Numbered from the stretch's first letter, positions 26,983 through 36,813 are shown. The stretch: DNA of 64,000 bases from Mongoliibacter ruber (GCF_003003005.1 NZ_PVTR01000001.1:62001-126000), one strand, 5' to 3'. Numbers and translations: made by a program. The notes: generated from the letters alone by a model not told the origin.

Positions 26983-28274
26983 TATTGGATTTCCATGATA
27001 TAGTAATTTTTCTTTCCCTTTTGAACCAAAAGGTATTTTCCTTGTAGCAGGGGTATTGAAGCGGTACCATTTGGATCAGTAACCTTTTCTTTGTTGATGG
27101 CAACTCCGCCACCTTGTATCATTTTTCTGGCTTCTCCCTTAGAGGCAAAAATAATCCCCGAAGCTTTGTCTGATAACAAGTCCACCACATTGGTGGTAGA
27201 TTCATAGTCTTCTCTAGACAATTTGGTTTGTGGAACGCCATCAAAAACCTGCAAGAATGTTCTTTCGTCCAATGCGGCCAGGTCTTCGGTAGAGCTCTTT
27301 CCAAACAAGATAGATGATGCTTTGAGTGCCATTTCGTACTCATTTTCACCATGCACCATTAATGTCACTTCTTTGGCTATTTCTTTTTGAAGTAACCTCA
27401 GGTGAGGGGCTTCAGCATGCTCTTTTTCAAGATTTTCTATAGTTTCTTTATCCAGAATTGTGAAAATCCTGATGTATTTTGAAGCATCTTCATCCGAAAC
27501 ATTCAACCAGAACTGGTAAAAGGCATAGGGTGAGGTTTTTTCAGGGTCTAGCCAAACTGAACCACTTTCTGTTTTCCCGAATTTGGAACCGTCGGCTTTG
27601 GTGATAAGGGGAACTGTAAGTGCATAAGCAGAGCCTCCAGCCATTTTCCGGATCATTTCTGTTCCTGTTACAATGTTGCCCCATTGATCAGAACCACCCA
27701 ACTGTATACTGACATTTTCATTTTTCCAAAGATGAAAAAAGTCATACCCCTGAATCAACTGGTAAGAAAATTCAGTGAAAGAAAGTCCACTTCCTTCTTC
27801 AAGTCTTCTTTTTACAGAGTCCTTGGCCATCATGTAATTGACGGTGATGTACTTTCCTACATCTCTTATAAATTCCAAAAAGCTGAATTCGGACATCCAG
27901 TCATAGTTATTGACCAATTCAGCCTTGTTGTTTTCTCCATCGCCAAAATTTAGAAATTTGGAAAGTTGGCTTTGCAAACAAGCTACATTATGGTCAAGAC
28001 TACTTTTGTCCAAAAGGTTTCTTTCACTGGATTTAAAAGAAGGATCTCCTATCATTCCTGTAGCACCACCTACCAAGGCAAATGGTTTGTGACCAGCCCT
28101 TTGAAAATGCAAGAGGGTCATAACGCCAACCAAATGTCCTATATGCAAAGAATCCGCTGTGGGGTCAAAACCCAGATAGGCAGAGGCCATTCCTTTACTC
28201 AAATGTTCCTCAATATCGGGCGTCATGTCCTGTAGCATCCCACGCCAGCGCAGTTCTTCTATAAAATTGCTCAT
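26982..28274 (-). CDS. tyrS: Tyrosyl-tRNA synthetase
   Basis: A 430-residue class I aminoacyl-tRNA synthetase. [18 protein letters not shown] carries the HIGH motif (residues about 33-50). [28 protein letters not shown] is the tyrosine-specific block and KFGKTESG is the KMSKS equivalent. The C-terminal S4-like domain ends [20 protein letters not shown] and [15 protein letters not shown]. Length fits bacterial TyrS (about 420). It is essential, stands alone, and is preceded by a repeat-rich 230-bp gap. Confidence 0.97.
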   Translation of the reverse strand: MSNFIEELRWRGMLQDMTPDIEEHLSKGMASAYLGFDPTADSLHIGHLVGVMTLLHFQRAGHKPFALVGGATGMIGDPSFKSSERNLLDKSSLDHNVACLQSQLSKFLNFGDGENNKAELVNNYDWMSEFSFLEFIRDVGKYITVNYMMAKDSVKRRLEEGSGLSFTEFSYQLIQGYDFFHLWKNENVSIQLGGSDQWGNIVTGTEMIRKMAGGSAYALTVPLITKADGSKFGKTESGSVWLDPEKTSPYAFYQFWLNVSDEDASKYIRIFTILDKETIENLEKEHAEAPHLRLLQKEIAKEVTLMVHGENEYEMALKASSILFGKSSTEDLAALDERTFLQVFDGVPQTKLSREDYESTTNVVDLLSDKASGIIFASKGEARKMIQGGGVAINKEKVTDPNGTASIPLLQGKYLLVQKGKKNYYIMEIQ

Positions 28275-28412
28275 CTTAAATCTTAAATTTTAACAAGGTG
28301 CAAATATAGGTTTTTAGGCTAGAGTAGGAAAACAAGAGGGTGCAGAAGTTTATGAAGACAAATATGTAAAATAAAAAGGTCTAGCTTGGGTGAAAAAATT
28401 GCCGATGTTTTT

Positions 28413-28488
28413 TCGCCACCAAGACACTAGGGCACTAAGTTTCACAATATCTTTAGTGTCAATTAGTGCCTTTTTGCCTTAGTGGCGA
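28413..28488. repeat. Hairpin repeat of the TCGCCACnAAGnCACTA type
   Basis: The left arm TCGCCACCAAGACACTAGGG and the right arm GCCTTAGTGGCGA are partly complementary (TCGCCACyAAGrCA against its reverse complement), with an inner ATTAGTGCC/GGCACTAA pair, giving a long imperfect hairpin of 76 bp. This sequence type is widespread in intergenic DNA of many Bacteroidota and other bacteria (recalled knowledge). It lies between tyrS and an aldo/keto reductase gene. Confidence 0.6.
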
Positions 28489-28504
28489 TTGCCATAAATG
28501 AAAA

Positions 28505-29521
28505 TTAATCCTTCAATATTTTTTCGATTGCCTCTAACTCTTCTGAAGAAAAATTAGTGTTATCGACGGCCTTTACATTGTCGGCCAATTGCTCAGCTCT
28601 ACTTACACCGACTAATACGGTTGTAATTCTTTCATCTTTGAGCAACCAAGCGATCGCCATCTGCGCCATGCTTTGGCCTCTTTTTTTGGCAATCTCATTC
28701 AGTTCTTTGACTTTAGAGATATTTTTCTTCACCTGTTCCTCTTGTAGATACCTGCCATCTTTGGCAACTCTACTGTCTTCTGGGATGCCTTTTAGGTACT
28801 TATCGGTCAGAATACCTTGCTCCAAAGGTGAAAAAGCAATTGATCCTACTCCCTCTTGTTCTATCACATCCAGCAATCCGTCTTCCACCCATCTGTCCAT
28901 CATACTATAGCGTGGTTGGTGTATCAACAATGGTGTTCCAAGGTTCTTCAAAATACGTATAGCCTTTGCTGTATCTTCTGCATTATACTGGGAGATTCCT
29001 ACATAAAGTGCTTTTCCCTGCCTTACAATTTGATCCAAAGCTGACATAGTTTCCTCCAGAGGAGTGTCTGGGTCAGGTCTGTGGTGGTAGAAAATATCTA
29101 CGTAATCCAATCCCATTCTTTTGAGGCTTTGGTCAAGTGAAGCTATTAGGTATTTTTTGGAACCATGATTTCCATACGGTCCCGGCCACATATCCCATCC
29201 AGCTTTGGTAGATATGATCAATTCATCTCTTAAGGCATGAAAATCTTTTTGCATGATCCGGCCAAAATTCTCTTCGGCTGAGCCGTAAGGAGGACCATAA
29301 TTGTTGGCTAGGTCAAAGTGCGTAATGCCTAAGTCAAAGGCAGTTCTAAGAATTGTTCTGGCATTTTTGAAGTCTGCATCGTGACCGAAATTATGCCAAA
29401 GTCCTAAAGAAATCTGAGGTAAAAGGATACCGCTTTTCCCACACCTTCTGTAGGGCATGTTGTCATATCGGGCTTCATTGGGTTGATAAGCGGGTAAAGG
29501 ATTGTGGTCATTTATTCTCAT
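28505..29521 (-). CDS. Aldo/keto reductase (YghZ/L-glyceraldehyde 3-phosphate reductase type)
   Basis: A 338-residue NADPH-dependent AKR. It has GITHFDLANNYGPPYGSAEENFG with the catalytic Asp and Tyr, ISTKAGWDMWPGPYG with the Lys and VDIFYHHRPDPDTP with the His. GVGSIAFSPLEQGILTDKYL and GVSRAEQL resemble YghZ. It starts within the stop of the patatin gene (4-bp ATGA overlap), so the two are translationally coupled. The physiological substrate is unclear; detoxification of short aldehydes is the usual suggestion. Confidence 0.9.
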   Translation of the reverse strand: MRINDHNPLPAYQPNEARYDNMPYRRCGKSGILLPQISLGLWHNFGHDADFKNARTILRTAFDLGITHFDLANNYGPPYGSAEENFGRIMQKDFHALRDELIISTKAGWDMWPGPYGNHGSKKYLIASLDQSLKRMGLDYVDIFYHHRPDPDTPLEETMSALDQIVRQGKALYVGISQYNAEDTAKAIRILKNLGTPLLIHQPRYSMMDRWVEDGLLDVIEQEGVGSIAFSPLEQGILTDKYLKGIPEDSRVAKDGRYLQEEQVKKNISKVKELNEIAKKRGQSMAQMAIAWLLKDERITTVLVGVSRAEQLADNVKAVDNTNFSSEELEAIEKILKD

Positions 29522-30546
29522 GAGTCTATTCTATTTGAAATTAGTCTATCGACAACATTATTGATTTTTTCGGGATTATCCTTGACAAATTTGATAGCCG
29601 CATCTCTTAAAGCATTCATATTGGAAGTACTGGCATCATCCATGTCTGGCTTTGCATCGTGAAGCTCAGGTTCTAACCTGATGTAACTTTCCTGATTTTT
29701 GCCAGCGTCAAAAAGCCATTCCAATTGGTGAGAAACGGTTTCAGAGTTACCCGACATCATAATGTCAATCAAAGGCCTGATCCATTGAACCAAACCGAAA
29801 TTCTTTGCCCTTTTGTGTGGGAAGGATTGTTTTACTGAGCCTGTGCCTAATGAAATCATCAACATATCTTTAGATGTAGGGTTTTCGATAGTATCAAAAA
29901 CACATTTTCTCACCTCTGCATAAGCACACATAGAAGGATTATTTGCAAAGACGCCTCCGTCTATCAGAGGATACTCCGAGCCAAACCTTGACTTGATCAA
30001 TGCGGCCTCAAAATAGGTAGGAGCTGCCGCAGTAGCTTGGGCTACATCACGGATGTAAAAGTCATGCGAAATATCATCACATGCCTTTCCCCATTTAAAA
30101 AAAGTTGCTTTACGACTTTCGATATCATAAGCGGTAAAAAGGCAAGGACGTAACATTTCACTCAGATAGGTCTCTCCAAAATATTCATTGAGGACTTTTT
30201 TTAGATTTGTATTGGGATACTTTTCTTCACGAACTCCAAAAAGAGACTTGAACCTGTGGCCCAATGATTTACTGAAAATAGTTCCCCCATTTTCGTGGTA
30301 AAGGTTGACAACCTCTTCCATGGAAAACTTCGGTCTATCTGGACTCATAGGGTCAGGTAAGAGCATGCCGCAACCTAGAATTCCTCCGGTACTTGTACCT
30401 GCAACAAAATCAACATAGTCCACCAGTCGTGCTTGTGGATTACTTGTTTTCTCCTGAATTTTCTCTTCAATCATTTGAAGTATGGTTCCCGGTATGATTC
30501 CTCTGATACCGCCGCCATCTATTGAGATTATAGCAACTTGTTTCAT
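29518..30546 (-). CDS. Patatin-like phospholipase
   Basis: A 342-residue cytosolic patatin. The ATG at 30546 (MKQVAIISIDGGGIRG) is chosen; the 42-residue extension to 30672 is low-complexity and AT-rich. The oxyanion-hole glycines are DGGGIRG (10-16), the nucleophile Ser52 is in GTSTG and the dyad Asp196 in DGGVFANN. No signal peptide. It resembles CapV-type CBASS effectors in the DGGGIRG/GTSTG/DGG layout, but no nucleotidyltransferase is nearby. It overlaps the aldo/keto reductase by 4 bp. Probable membrane lipid or lysolipid hydrolase. Confidence 0.88.
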   Translation of the reverse strand: MKQVAIISIDGGGIRGIIPGTILQMIEEKIQEKTSNPQARLVDYVDFVAGTSTGGILGCGMLLPDPMSPDRPKFSMEEVVNLYHENGGTIFSKSLGHRFKSLFGVREEKYPNTNLKKVLNEYFGETYLSEMLRPCLFTAYDIESRKATFFKWGKACDDISHDFYIRDVAQATAAAPTYFEAALIKSRFGSEYPLIDGGVFANNPSMCAYAEVRKCVFDTIENPTSKDMLMISLGTGSVKQSFPHKRAKNFGLVQWIRPLIDIMMSGNSETVSHQLEWLFDAGKNQESYIRLEPELHDAKPDMDDASTSNMNALRDAAIKFVKDNPEKINNVVDRLISNRIDS

Positions 30547-30902
30547 GATTAACAAAAATTTAAAGTGTGGTTTTGTGAATAAAATACAATTAAATGTACA
30601 TAAATCAGCTGCAAAAGGCCAATTATAGCCAATTTTTAAATTAAGGTATGTATTTGTACCATTTTTCCACAAACTAAATTGAATCAGGCTCTCCGAGTTG
30701 CAAATATTAGGTAGTGATAGAAACTGAGTTCCGTCTTACTGTTTGTTTAGAGATTAGGCATTATTCCTATAATTCTGTAAACGCATAAAATGCTATCTTA
30801 AAAATATAGCAGTCATCATCTATGTAATTCGGAATCAACTTAAATGAAAGCTGTTAGTCCAATTCCTCATTAAAAACTGGTTTTTGCTATGCTAATAGCT
30901 TA
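30547..30902. other. Gene-free interval
   Basis: About 356 bp of AT-rich DNA between the patatin start and the carrier stop. No gene, clear terminator or repeat was found apart from a small GCTAT/ATAGC hairpin near 30792-30810. The part up to 30672 is open in the patatin frame but looks untranslated. Confidence 0.6.
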
Positions 30903-32240
30903 TCAAAGCAACCATACCCCTGATATTACAGAAATAGATGCAATCAGAAAAATTACCAATAAAGGTTTCCACGCAAAGGTAATCCAGTCTTTGTAAGATA
31001 CTCCAGCTGCAGCCAATATAGCCATCAGGCCTCCATTGCTAGGTGTGACCAGGTCCATGATGCCAGCTCCATATTGATAAGCCAAAATAACAACCTGCCT
31101 ACTCATGCCGATCAAGTCCGCCAAAGGAGTCAACAAGGGCATAGTCAGGACAGCCTGTCCAGAGGTGCTTGGAACGGGGATGTGTAAGATTGACTGTGCC
31201 ACCATCATACCCAGAGCCGAGAGTGCCAGGGGTAAGTTTTCTAATGGAGTAAAGAGCCCATATATGATGGTGTCTATGATTTGTCCTTCTTCCAAAACCA
31301 AATAGATACTCCTAGCCAAGCCTACGATGATCCCTGCAAATATCAATTCTGCAAAACCTTCTGAATAGGCTTTTGCTGTGCCATTTATTCCAAGTTTGCC
31401 TACAATACCCACAGCAAGTCCCATTACAAAGAAAATAGCTGACATCTCATTGTAATCCCAGTCCCAATTGCTCAGTCCATATATCATAATAATGAAAGTC
31501 ACTGCAACCATAAGCAAGATGACCTGATGGGGTTTTGACAGTTTATCTGGTTTTAATTTTGGTGTCTCAGATTGAGTAGTTCCTGTTTCTTTTCCATTTC
31601 CGATCATGTAAAATATCCAAAAGCTCAGTGCTATCCCAAAAAATACCAACCTATATAGTCCCCCGGAAAAAACAGGTACTTCGGCAACCTTTTGCGCCAG
31701 AATTACTGAAAAGGGATTTGATGGACCAAATGCTCCTCCAATGATAGCGGAGCCCAAACAAAGGCCTACGATACTCTTTTTGCTGTAGCCAATTTTTTGA
31801 CTCAAAATCAACAAAAGTGGTACCATCGCAATGATTTCTTCCTGAAGCCCATTGAGTGCACCTGCCGTGGCGAAGAGAACTCCGACCAGCGCCAATAACA
31901 GGCCCTTAGCATTTGAAAACCTGAAAATTAACGACTCCAGGCCAGCTTGGAAGGCTCCTGTTTTTTCGACAACATAAAAAGCACCTCCGATAATCAAAAT
32001 CAAAACTACGACCTCTGCACCTTCAATGATGCCTTCAGGTATGCTAAGTGCCATTTCCCCCAATCCCACTGGCTGATTTTGCGTCTGAGCATAACTACCC
32101 TGCACGACGATTTCTCTACCTGTATTTTCATCAATGGTCCGTTGGAATTGTCCCGCTGGAATCAAATAAGTCAGTATTGTGGCCAATACCACAAAAGCCA
32201 ACATGATGATCATAGGGTGAGGAAAGCTGATTTTTTTCAT
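30903..32240 (-). CDS. YfcC/DcuC-family carboxylate carrier
   Basis: A 445-residue inner-membrane protein with about 11-12 hydrophobic segments. The N-terminal YLIPAGQFQRT, followed by a polar periplasmic loop, is typical of the YfcC/AbgT-like group (Pfam DcuC). GAFGPSNPFSVILAQK and GIMDLVTPSNGGLMAILAAAGV are the repeated re-entrant motifs. Transports basic amino acids or C4-dicarboxylates in characterised relatives; substrate here is unknown. Transcribed alone. Confidence 0.87.
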   Translation of the reverse strand: MKKISFPHPMIIMLAFVVLATILTYLIPAGQFQRTIDENTGREIVVQGSYAQTQNQPVGLGEMALSIPEGIIEGAEVVVLILIIGGAFYVVEKTGAFQAGLESLIFRFSNAKGLLLALVGVLFATAGALNGLQEEIIAMVPLLLILSQKIGYSKKSIVGLCLGSAIIGGAFGPSNPFSVILAQKVAEVPVFSGGLYRLVFFGIALSFWIFYMIGNGKETGTTQSETPKLKPDKLSKPHQVILLMVAVTFIIMIYGLSNWDWDYNEMSAIFFVMGLAVGIVGKLGINGTAKAYSEGFAELIFAGIIVGLARSIYLVLEEGQIIDTIIYGLFTPLENLPLALSALGMMVAQSILHIPVPSTSGQAVLTMPLLTPLADLIGMSRQVVILAYQYGAGIMDLVTPSNGGLMAILAAAGVSYKDWITFAWKPLLVIFLIASISVISGVWLL

Positions 32241-32347
32241 CCTTTGATTAAAAGATTATCCTTTACTGACTCAAATTCAATAAAATTCTTTTCAAAAAAC
32301 TATGGCCAAAATAAATGAAAACCAATATCAAGTCAGTATTCAGGTAT

Positions 32348-33109
32348 TTATGGATGATTTTCCTGCATTCTTTGAAACAACAATGACATGTGTCTTGGTT
32401 TTTCTTTATGGTCGCAAATTTCTTCAGAAATCAAACTTCCCACGCCTTCACAGGTTCTACAAGTCGAATATTCCATCAAATTGCCATCACATCTAGGACA
32501 AGTATGTTTGCCTAAACCGTCACATTGGTCACATTCATGGTATTCTATCAGGTTAAATACATTTCTTTTGGTTAACAAGCCTTTTCCAAAGCACCTGTTG
32601 CAACCAACCACCCCTCTTTCTTTACAAAGGCTGCAAGTTTGTTCCAATTCCTTCTCACCCTCACAGGTGGTACATGCGATGACCCTGTATCCTTGCTTGT
32701 TGCAAAACTCACATGCTTTGATAGCATCCAATGGTTCTTTGAGTTTGGCTTCTAATTCTTTAGCTTCCTCATACTTTTCTGCATTACGGCCATTGATCTG
32801 AATGTAGCGGTTCAAAAAGTTCATGCTATTATCATACTGTTCCAGTTCAAATAAAGTAACTGCAAAGTAGTATGGCATTTCCGGTGACAAAGGAAGGTTA
32901 TTTTCAATTATCTGTCTGAAATAAGTATTTGCTCTTTCATAATCTCCCTTCTCCATTTCTTCCAAAGCATAAGTGAACAGTCTGGAAGACCCACCTAGAT
33001 TTGGCTTTGCTTGGGCAAAAGCTTCATTGCCACTGCTGAGAAGCAACAGGAACAAAAAGAACGGTGTGAGGAATTTGAGGAGATACTTATTTTGACGGGC
33101 TAATGTCAT
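32348..33109 (-). CDS. Exported TPR protein with DnaJ-type cysteine-rich zinc finger
   Basis: A 253-residue protein from the ATG at 33109 (MTLARQNKYLLKF), with a signal peptide ending near NEAFAQ. The longer frame to 33178 is less likely. Residues about 40-110 contain TPR-like helices (LEEMEKGDYERANTYFRQII, AVTLFELEQYDNSMNFL). The C-terminal 130 residues hold seven CxxC motifs, several followed by GxG-like residues (CNRCFGKG, CDQCDGLG, CRTCEGVG), as in the DnaJ cysteine-rich domain, which has only four. A predicted zinc-binding rubredoxin-like or DnaJ-like finger outside the cytoplasm is unusual. Function unknown; the gene stands alone between the carrier and a divergent hydrolase. Confidence 0.82.
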   Translation of the reverse strand: MTLARQNKYLLKFLTPFFLFLLLLSSGNEAFAQAKPNLGGSSRLFTYALEEMEKGDYERANTYFRQIIENNLPLSPEMPYYFAVTLFELEQYDNSMNFLNRYIQINGRNAEKYEEAKELEAKLKEPLDAIKACEFCNKQGYRVIACTTCEGEKELEQTCSLCKERGVVGCNRCFGKGLLTKRNVFNLIEYHECDQCDGLGKHTCPRCDGNLMEYSTCRTCEGVGSLISEEICDHKEKPRHMSLLFQRMQENHP

Positions 33110-33253
33110 GTGGATAGGGTACTGTTTGGGTATTGTTTTGTCGAAAGTAATCAGAATAGCACAAATATACCAATTCAAACCATTTTCTTAAAATGCTCTC
33201 AAATGTAAGGAATTGCTTAAGCTTTCATTATTTTTAACGATACAATTAAGTTT

Positions 33254-34273
33254 ATGAAAAAAGCTTTGTCTACATTCCTTAAAGTAATTGGTGTCATCGC
33301 CTTTATATTAGGCTTGATAACGCTGGCTTCCTACAGATCTGATATATCACCGGAAATTTTACTTTCCAAATACACGGATGAAAATTCGTACTTCCTAAAG
33401 GTTGGGCAAGAAAATATTCATGTCCGTGTGAAGGGAAGGGGAGAACCCATCTTTTTGATCCATGGGAGTTTTTCATCACTGCATACCTGGGAGCCTTGGG
33501 AAGCTGAGTTAAGTACTTTTTTCAACACAATCTCCTTGGATTTACCTGGACATGGTCTAACGGGACCATCCGAAAATCAGGCCTACGGAATTGAAGATTA
33601 TGCCAAATTGGTATTTGAAATAGCTGACAAGCTTGGTTTGGAAGAATTCCATGTTGCGGGAAATAGTATGGGAGGTGCTGTGGCTTTGAAAATGGCATCT
33701 GACCATCCCGATAGAATTATGTCTCTTAATTTGATAGATTCCTCTGGGGCACCTAAGGTTAAAAAGGAGGTGGAAGAAAATAATAAAAGTAAAACTTATG
33801 ATTCCGGTGCTACTATTTTCAAGGTAGCACGAAACCCAGTTCTAGGAAACTTCCTTTTGAAATTCACTCCAAAGGCAATTTTCGAAAAAACAATGGAGGA
33901 AGTCTTTTATGATGAATCAAAAGTGGATGATAAACTGGTAACAAGGTACTACGAGTTGATGAGGAGAGAGGGCAATAGAAGGGCAACTCTTGACAGGTTA
34001 ACTAGCTATAAACCTTATGAAATAGACTTCGGGAAACTCAATATGCCGGTTTTGATCATGTGGGGTGCAGAAGACCGATGGATTCCTGTTGAAAACGCAG
34101 AAAGGTTCAAAGAAGCTATTCCTACAGCAAAATTGAAAATTTTCGAAAAGACAGGTCATGTGCCAATGGAAGAAAGGCCGACAGATACTGTCAGGGAATA
34201 TCTTGCATTCTTGGGCATTCAGTTGGATTTGGACTATTTTTCGAGTCCAAAATTCTTAAGCCATGTCGATTGA
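33254..34273 (+). CDS. Alpha/beta hydrolase with N-terminal membrane anchor
   Basis: A 339-residue hydrolase. A hydrophobic segment (about residues 9-26) probably anchors it. FLIHGSFSSLHTWEPW is the oxyanion region, GNSMGGA holds Ser138, and WGAEDRWIP holds Asp274 and TGHVPMEE His302 of the catalytic triad. It overlaps the rmuC start by 11 bp. Substrate unknown: an ester, lactone or epoxide are possible. Confidence 0.87.
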   Translation: MKKALSTFLKVIGVIAFILGLITLASYRSDISPEILLSKYTDENSYFLKVGQENIHVRVKGRGEPIFLIHGSFSSLHTWEPWEAELSTFFNTISLDLPGHGLTGPSENQAYGIEDYAKLVFEIADKLGLEEFHVAGNSMGGAVALKMASDHPDRIMSLNLIDSSGAPKVKKEVEENNKSKTYDSGATIFKVARNPVLGNFLLKFTPKAIFEKTMEEVFYDESKVDDKLVTRYYELMRREGNRRATLDRLTSYKPYEIDFGKLNMPVLIMWGAEDRWIPVENAERFKEAIPTAKLKIFEKTGHVPMEERPTDTVREYLAFLGIQLDLDYFSSPKFLSHVD

Positions 34274-35516
34274 AATCATAATCCCTTTTTTTCTGATTCT
34301 CCAAACTATATTAATTGCCTACCTGATTTTGAGTTTAAATCGCAGAAAATCTCATGGAGATGGTCTGGAAAAGCAACTGTCTGAAATCAGACAAGAGCTC
34401 AATCAACAAATGCAAGCCAACCGATCAGAGCTTCAGGCAGGTTTGGTCAATCAATTTCAATTGGTGTTTGATAATCTACGAAGCAACTCTAAAGAACAAC
34501 AAGAGGCACTTAAAGAATTTGGGATTTTGTTTAGGGATAATGTAAATGCATTCAATGCCCTTCAAAAAGAAAAATTCCAAGAATTGGTGCAAAAACAAGA
34601 ACGCATGCTTCAATCCACAGAAGAAAGGCTGGAGAAAATGCGGGAAACAGTTGATGAGAAGCTTCAAAAAACTTTGGAAGCAAGATTAGGACAGTCTTTT
34701 GAACTAGTGAGCAAACAACTGTTGGCTGTGCAAAAAGGATTGGGTGAAATGCAGACCTTGGCTACAGGGGTAGGGGACCTCAAAAGGGTTCTGAGCAATG
34801 TAAAAAGCCGAGGTGTATTGGGAGAGTATCAGTTGCAAGGTATACTGGAAAATATTCTTTCACCAGATCAATATGCTTACAATGTCAGTGTGAAAAAGGG
34901 AATGACCGAAAGAGTAGAGTATGCAGTTAAAATGCCCGGCACTTCGGATGATGGACCAGTATACCTTCCCATAGATGCCAAATTTCCTCAAGAGACATAT
35001 TACAGGCTGTTGGATGCATATGACAATGGTGACAAAGCCTTAGTGGAAGCAGCAAGAAATGATCTGTTCAAAGCTATCAAAAAAGCTGCACAGGATATTT
35101 CGCAAAAATACCTCCACCCACCGTATACCACAGATTTTGCACTTCTTTTCCTTCCAATGGAAAGTCTCTATGCAGAAGTAGTCCGTGATGGACATTTGGC
35201 TCAAATGCTTCAAAAAGACTTTAAAATAGTAGTCACAGGTCCGACTACTTTGGCGGCGATGTTGAACAGCCTTCAGATGGGATTCAGGACTTTGGCTATC
35301 CAACAGAGGAGTTCTGAGGTGTGGAAAGTATTGGGAGCTGTCAAATCTGAGTTTTCAAAATTTGGTGATCTCATCAGCAAAGCGCAGAAAAAAATCAATG
35401 AAGCTTCTACCGATTTGGATAACCTCGTAGGAACTAGGACACGGGTCATTCAAAGAAAACTGAAAGAGGTGGAAGAACTGCCCGAAGAGGATGGTACCCA
35501 ACTCTTGGATGGGTAA
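34263..35516 (+). CDS. rmuC: DNA recombination protein RmuC
   Basis: A 417-residue protein: N-terminal membrane segment (about 5-24), a long coiled coil (about residues 30-170) rich in Gln/Glu/Lys, then the RmuC nuclease-like domain (YQLQGILENILSPDQYAYN, VYLPIDAKFPQETYYRLLD, DFALLFLPMESLYAEVV, TGPTTLAAMLNSLQMGFR). RmuC limits DNA inversions and is thought to be a nuclease of the PD-(D/E)xK type. It overlaps the upstream hydrolase gene by 11 bp, and a hairpin terminator follows. Confidence 0.94.
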   Translation: MSIEIIIPFFLILQTILIAYLILSLNRRKSHGDGLEKQLSEIRQELNQQMQANRSELQAGLVNQFQLVFDNLRSNSKEQQEALKEFGILFRDNVNAFNALQKEKFQELVQKQERMLQSTEERLEKMRETVDEKLQKTLEARLGQSFELVSKQLLAVQKGLGEMQTLATGVGDLKRVLSNVKSRGVLGEYQLQGILENILSPDQYAYNVSVKKGMTERVEYAVKMPGTSDDGPVYLPIDAKFPQETYYRLLDAYDNGDKALVEAARNDLFKAIKKAAQDISQKYLHPPYTTDFALLFLPMESLYAEVVRDGHLAQMLQKDFKIVVTGPTTLAAMLNSLQMGFRTLAIQQRSSEVWKVLGAVKSEFSKFGDLISKAQKKINEASTDLDNLVGTRTRVIQRKLKEVEELPEEDGTQLLDG

Positions 35517-35545
35517 AAAAATGGGGGAATGTCAAACTCCCCCTT
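35515..35545. terminator. Terminator between rmuC and the COG0523 gene
   Basis: GGGGGA (35523-35528) pairs with TCCCCC (35538-35543), loop 9. An A-run on the left (U-run on the minus strand) favours termination of the COG0523 gene, and TT on the right gives a weaker plus-strand terminator for rmuC. Confidence 0.7.
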
Positions 35546-35563
35546 AAATTATCACCCTAAAAA

Positions 35564-36769
35564 TCAAATCTGTGCAGGGAAGGGGTCATAGAATTTTTCC
35601 CTTTTCTCAAATTGAAAAACCTCATTTTCATTTAAAAGACAGGATTCCAATGTTTCCAGAATTTCTTCTTTATTCAGATCTTGACCTATAAAGACCAACT
35701 CATTCATACGGTCTCCCCATTTTTTACTCCATTTTGATTCTATAAATTCTTGGTGGTACACATAGGATTCAAACTTTATTCTTTGTGAATAGGGCATGCT
35801 GCACCACCAAACACCAGCTTTCTCCATCCGAAACGAACCTCCAGCCTGTGAAAAGTTTAATGCATCGTCTGGTCTTGAAGCTAGCCAAAACAAACCTTTT
35901 GCTCTGATTACTCCTCCAGGATAATTGTCACTTAGGAATTTAAACATTCTCTCCGGGTGAAATGGCTTTTGGTTTCTAAATACAAATGAGCCAATACCAT
36001 ATTCTTCTGTTTCGGGAGTGTGTCCATCTGATTGTAGTTCCTTTTGCCAGCCAGCAGATGATTGGGCCTCTTCAAAGTCAAAAAGTCCCGTGTTGAGTAT
36101 TTCAGATGGTGCTACCTTACCAAATTCGGAGCTAAGAATTTTTGCTCCTGGATTAAGCTTTTTAATAGATGCTTTTAGCAAGCCTACTGTATTTTCATCG
36201 ACCAGGTCTGTTTTGTTCAAAATGATGACATTGGCAAACTCAATCTGATCTGTCAGCAGGTTGACGATTGTCCTGTAATCATTCTCAATATCTGTCAGCT
36301 GCCTATCTACCAGCATGTCATCAGTATTGAAATCTTTGAAAAAATTAAAGCAATCCACTACTGTCACCATAGTATCAACATAACTGAACCTAGAAAGGTC
36401 AATCCCATTTTCCTCATCCACAAAACTGAATGTCTGAGCTACAGGAACAGGTTCACTGATTCCCGTACTTTCTATAAGTAGGTAATCGAAACGTTTTTCA
36501 TTTGCCAGTTTTTCTACCTCCACCATCAGGTCCTCCCTTAGCGTACAGCAAATACAGCCATTGCTCATTTCAACAAGCCTTTCTTCTGTTCTGGATAAGG
36601 TGTTTTCGTTGTCTACTAACCGAGCATCGACATTCACTTCACTCATGTCATTGACGATGACGGCCACTTTTAGCCCCTCCTTGTTGTGTAGAATATGATT
36701 AAGCAATGTGGTTTTGCCAGCTCCAAGAAAACCGCTAAGAACTGTTACGGGGAGTTTATGAGTATTCAT
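35564..36769 (-). CDS. COG0523 (G3E) GTPase, CobW/ZigA-like metal chaperone
   Basis: A 401-residue GTPase: Walker [10 protein letters not shown] (residues 13-21), the Cys cluster CICC (72-75) for metal binding, LIESTGIS (Walker B region), NKTD as guanine specificity motif and a CobW C-terminal domain ending near [23 protein letters not shown]0523 proteins move Zn, Co, Ni or Fe to client proteins, and several (ZigA, ZagA, YeiR) are made in zinc starvation. The promoter holds TGCAA-N5-TTGCA, shared with the DUF4625/TonB genes, supporting zinc or a related metal. The rest of the 579-bp gap upstream carries a mobile-type repeat. Confidence 0.9.
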   Translation of the reverse strand: MNTHKLPVTVLSGFLGAGKTTLLNHILHNKEGLKVAVIVNDMSEVNVDARLVDNENTLSRTEERLVEMSNGCICCTLREDLMVEVEKLANEKRFDYLLIESTGISEPVPVAQTFSFVDEENGIDLSRFSYVDTMVTVVDCFNFFKDFNTDDMLVDRQLTDIENDYRTIVNLLTDQIEFANVIILNKTDLVDENTVGLLKASIKKLNPGAKILSSEFGKVAPSEILNTGLFDFEEAQSSAGWQKELQSDGHTPETEEYGIGSFVFRNQKPFHPERMFKFLSDNYPGGVIRAKGLFWLASRPDDALNFSQAGGSFRMEKAGVWWCSMPYSQRIKFESYVYHQEFIESKWSKKWGDRMNELVFIGQDLNKEEILETLESCLLNENEVFQFEKREKFYDPFPAQI

Positions 36770-36792
36770 TTAATTATTGATGTTTAAATTAA

Positions 36793-36813
36793 TGCAATAA
36801 TGTTGCAAATATA
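36793..36813. promoter_or_regulatory. Zur-like operator and -7 box before the COG0523 gene
   Basis: TGCAATAATGTTGCA (36793-36807) is a palindrome TGCAA-N5-TTGCA beginning 24 bp before the ATG. On the minus strand it overlaps TATATTTG (complement of 36806-36813), a Bacteroidota -7 element, so a bound repressor would block the promoter. No -33 TTG at good spacing was found. Almost the same sequence stands before the DUF4625 gene (36792-36813 against 49175-49196: 20 of 22 positions agree). Confidence 0.72.

Noticed and set aside
29518-30546. CBASS anti-phage system
   Set aside because: The patatin resembles CapV, but no CD-NTase, HORMA, TRIP13 or ubiquitin-like gene is near.
30547-30672. N-terminal extension of the patatin frame
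   Set aside because: Low-complexity, AT-rich and without homology; the ATG at 30546 begins the conserved ISIDGGG block.
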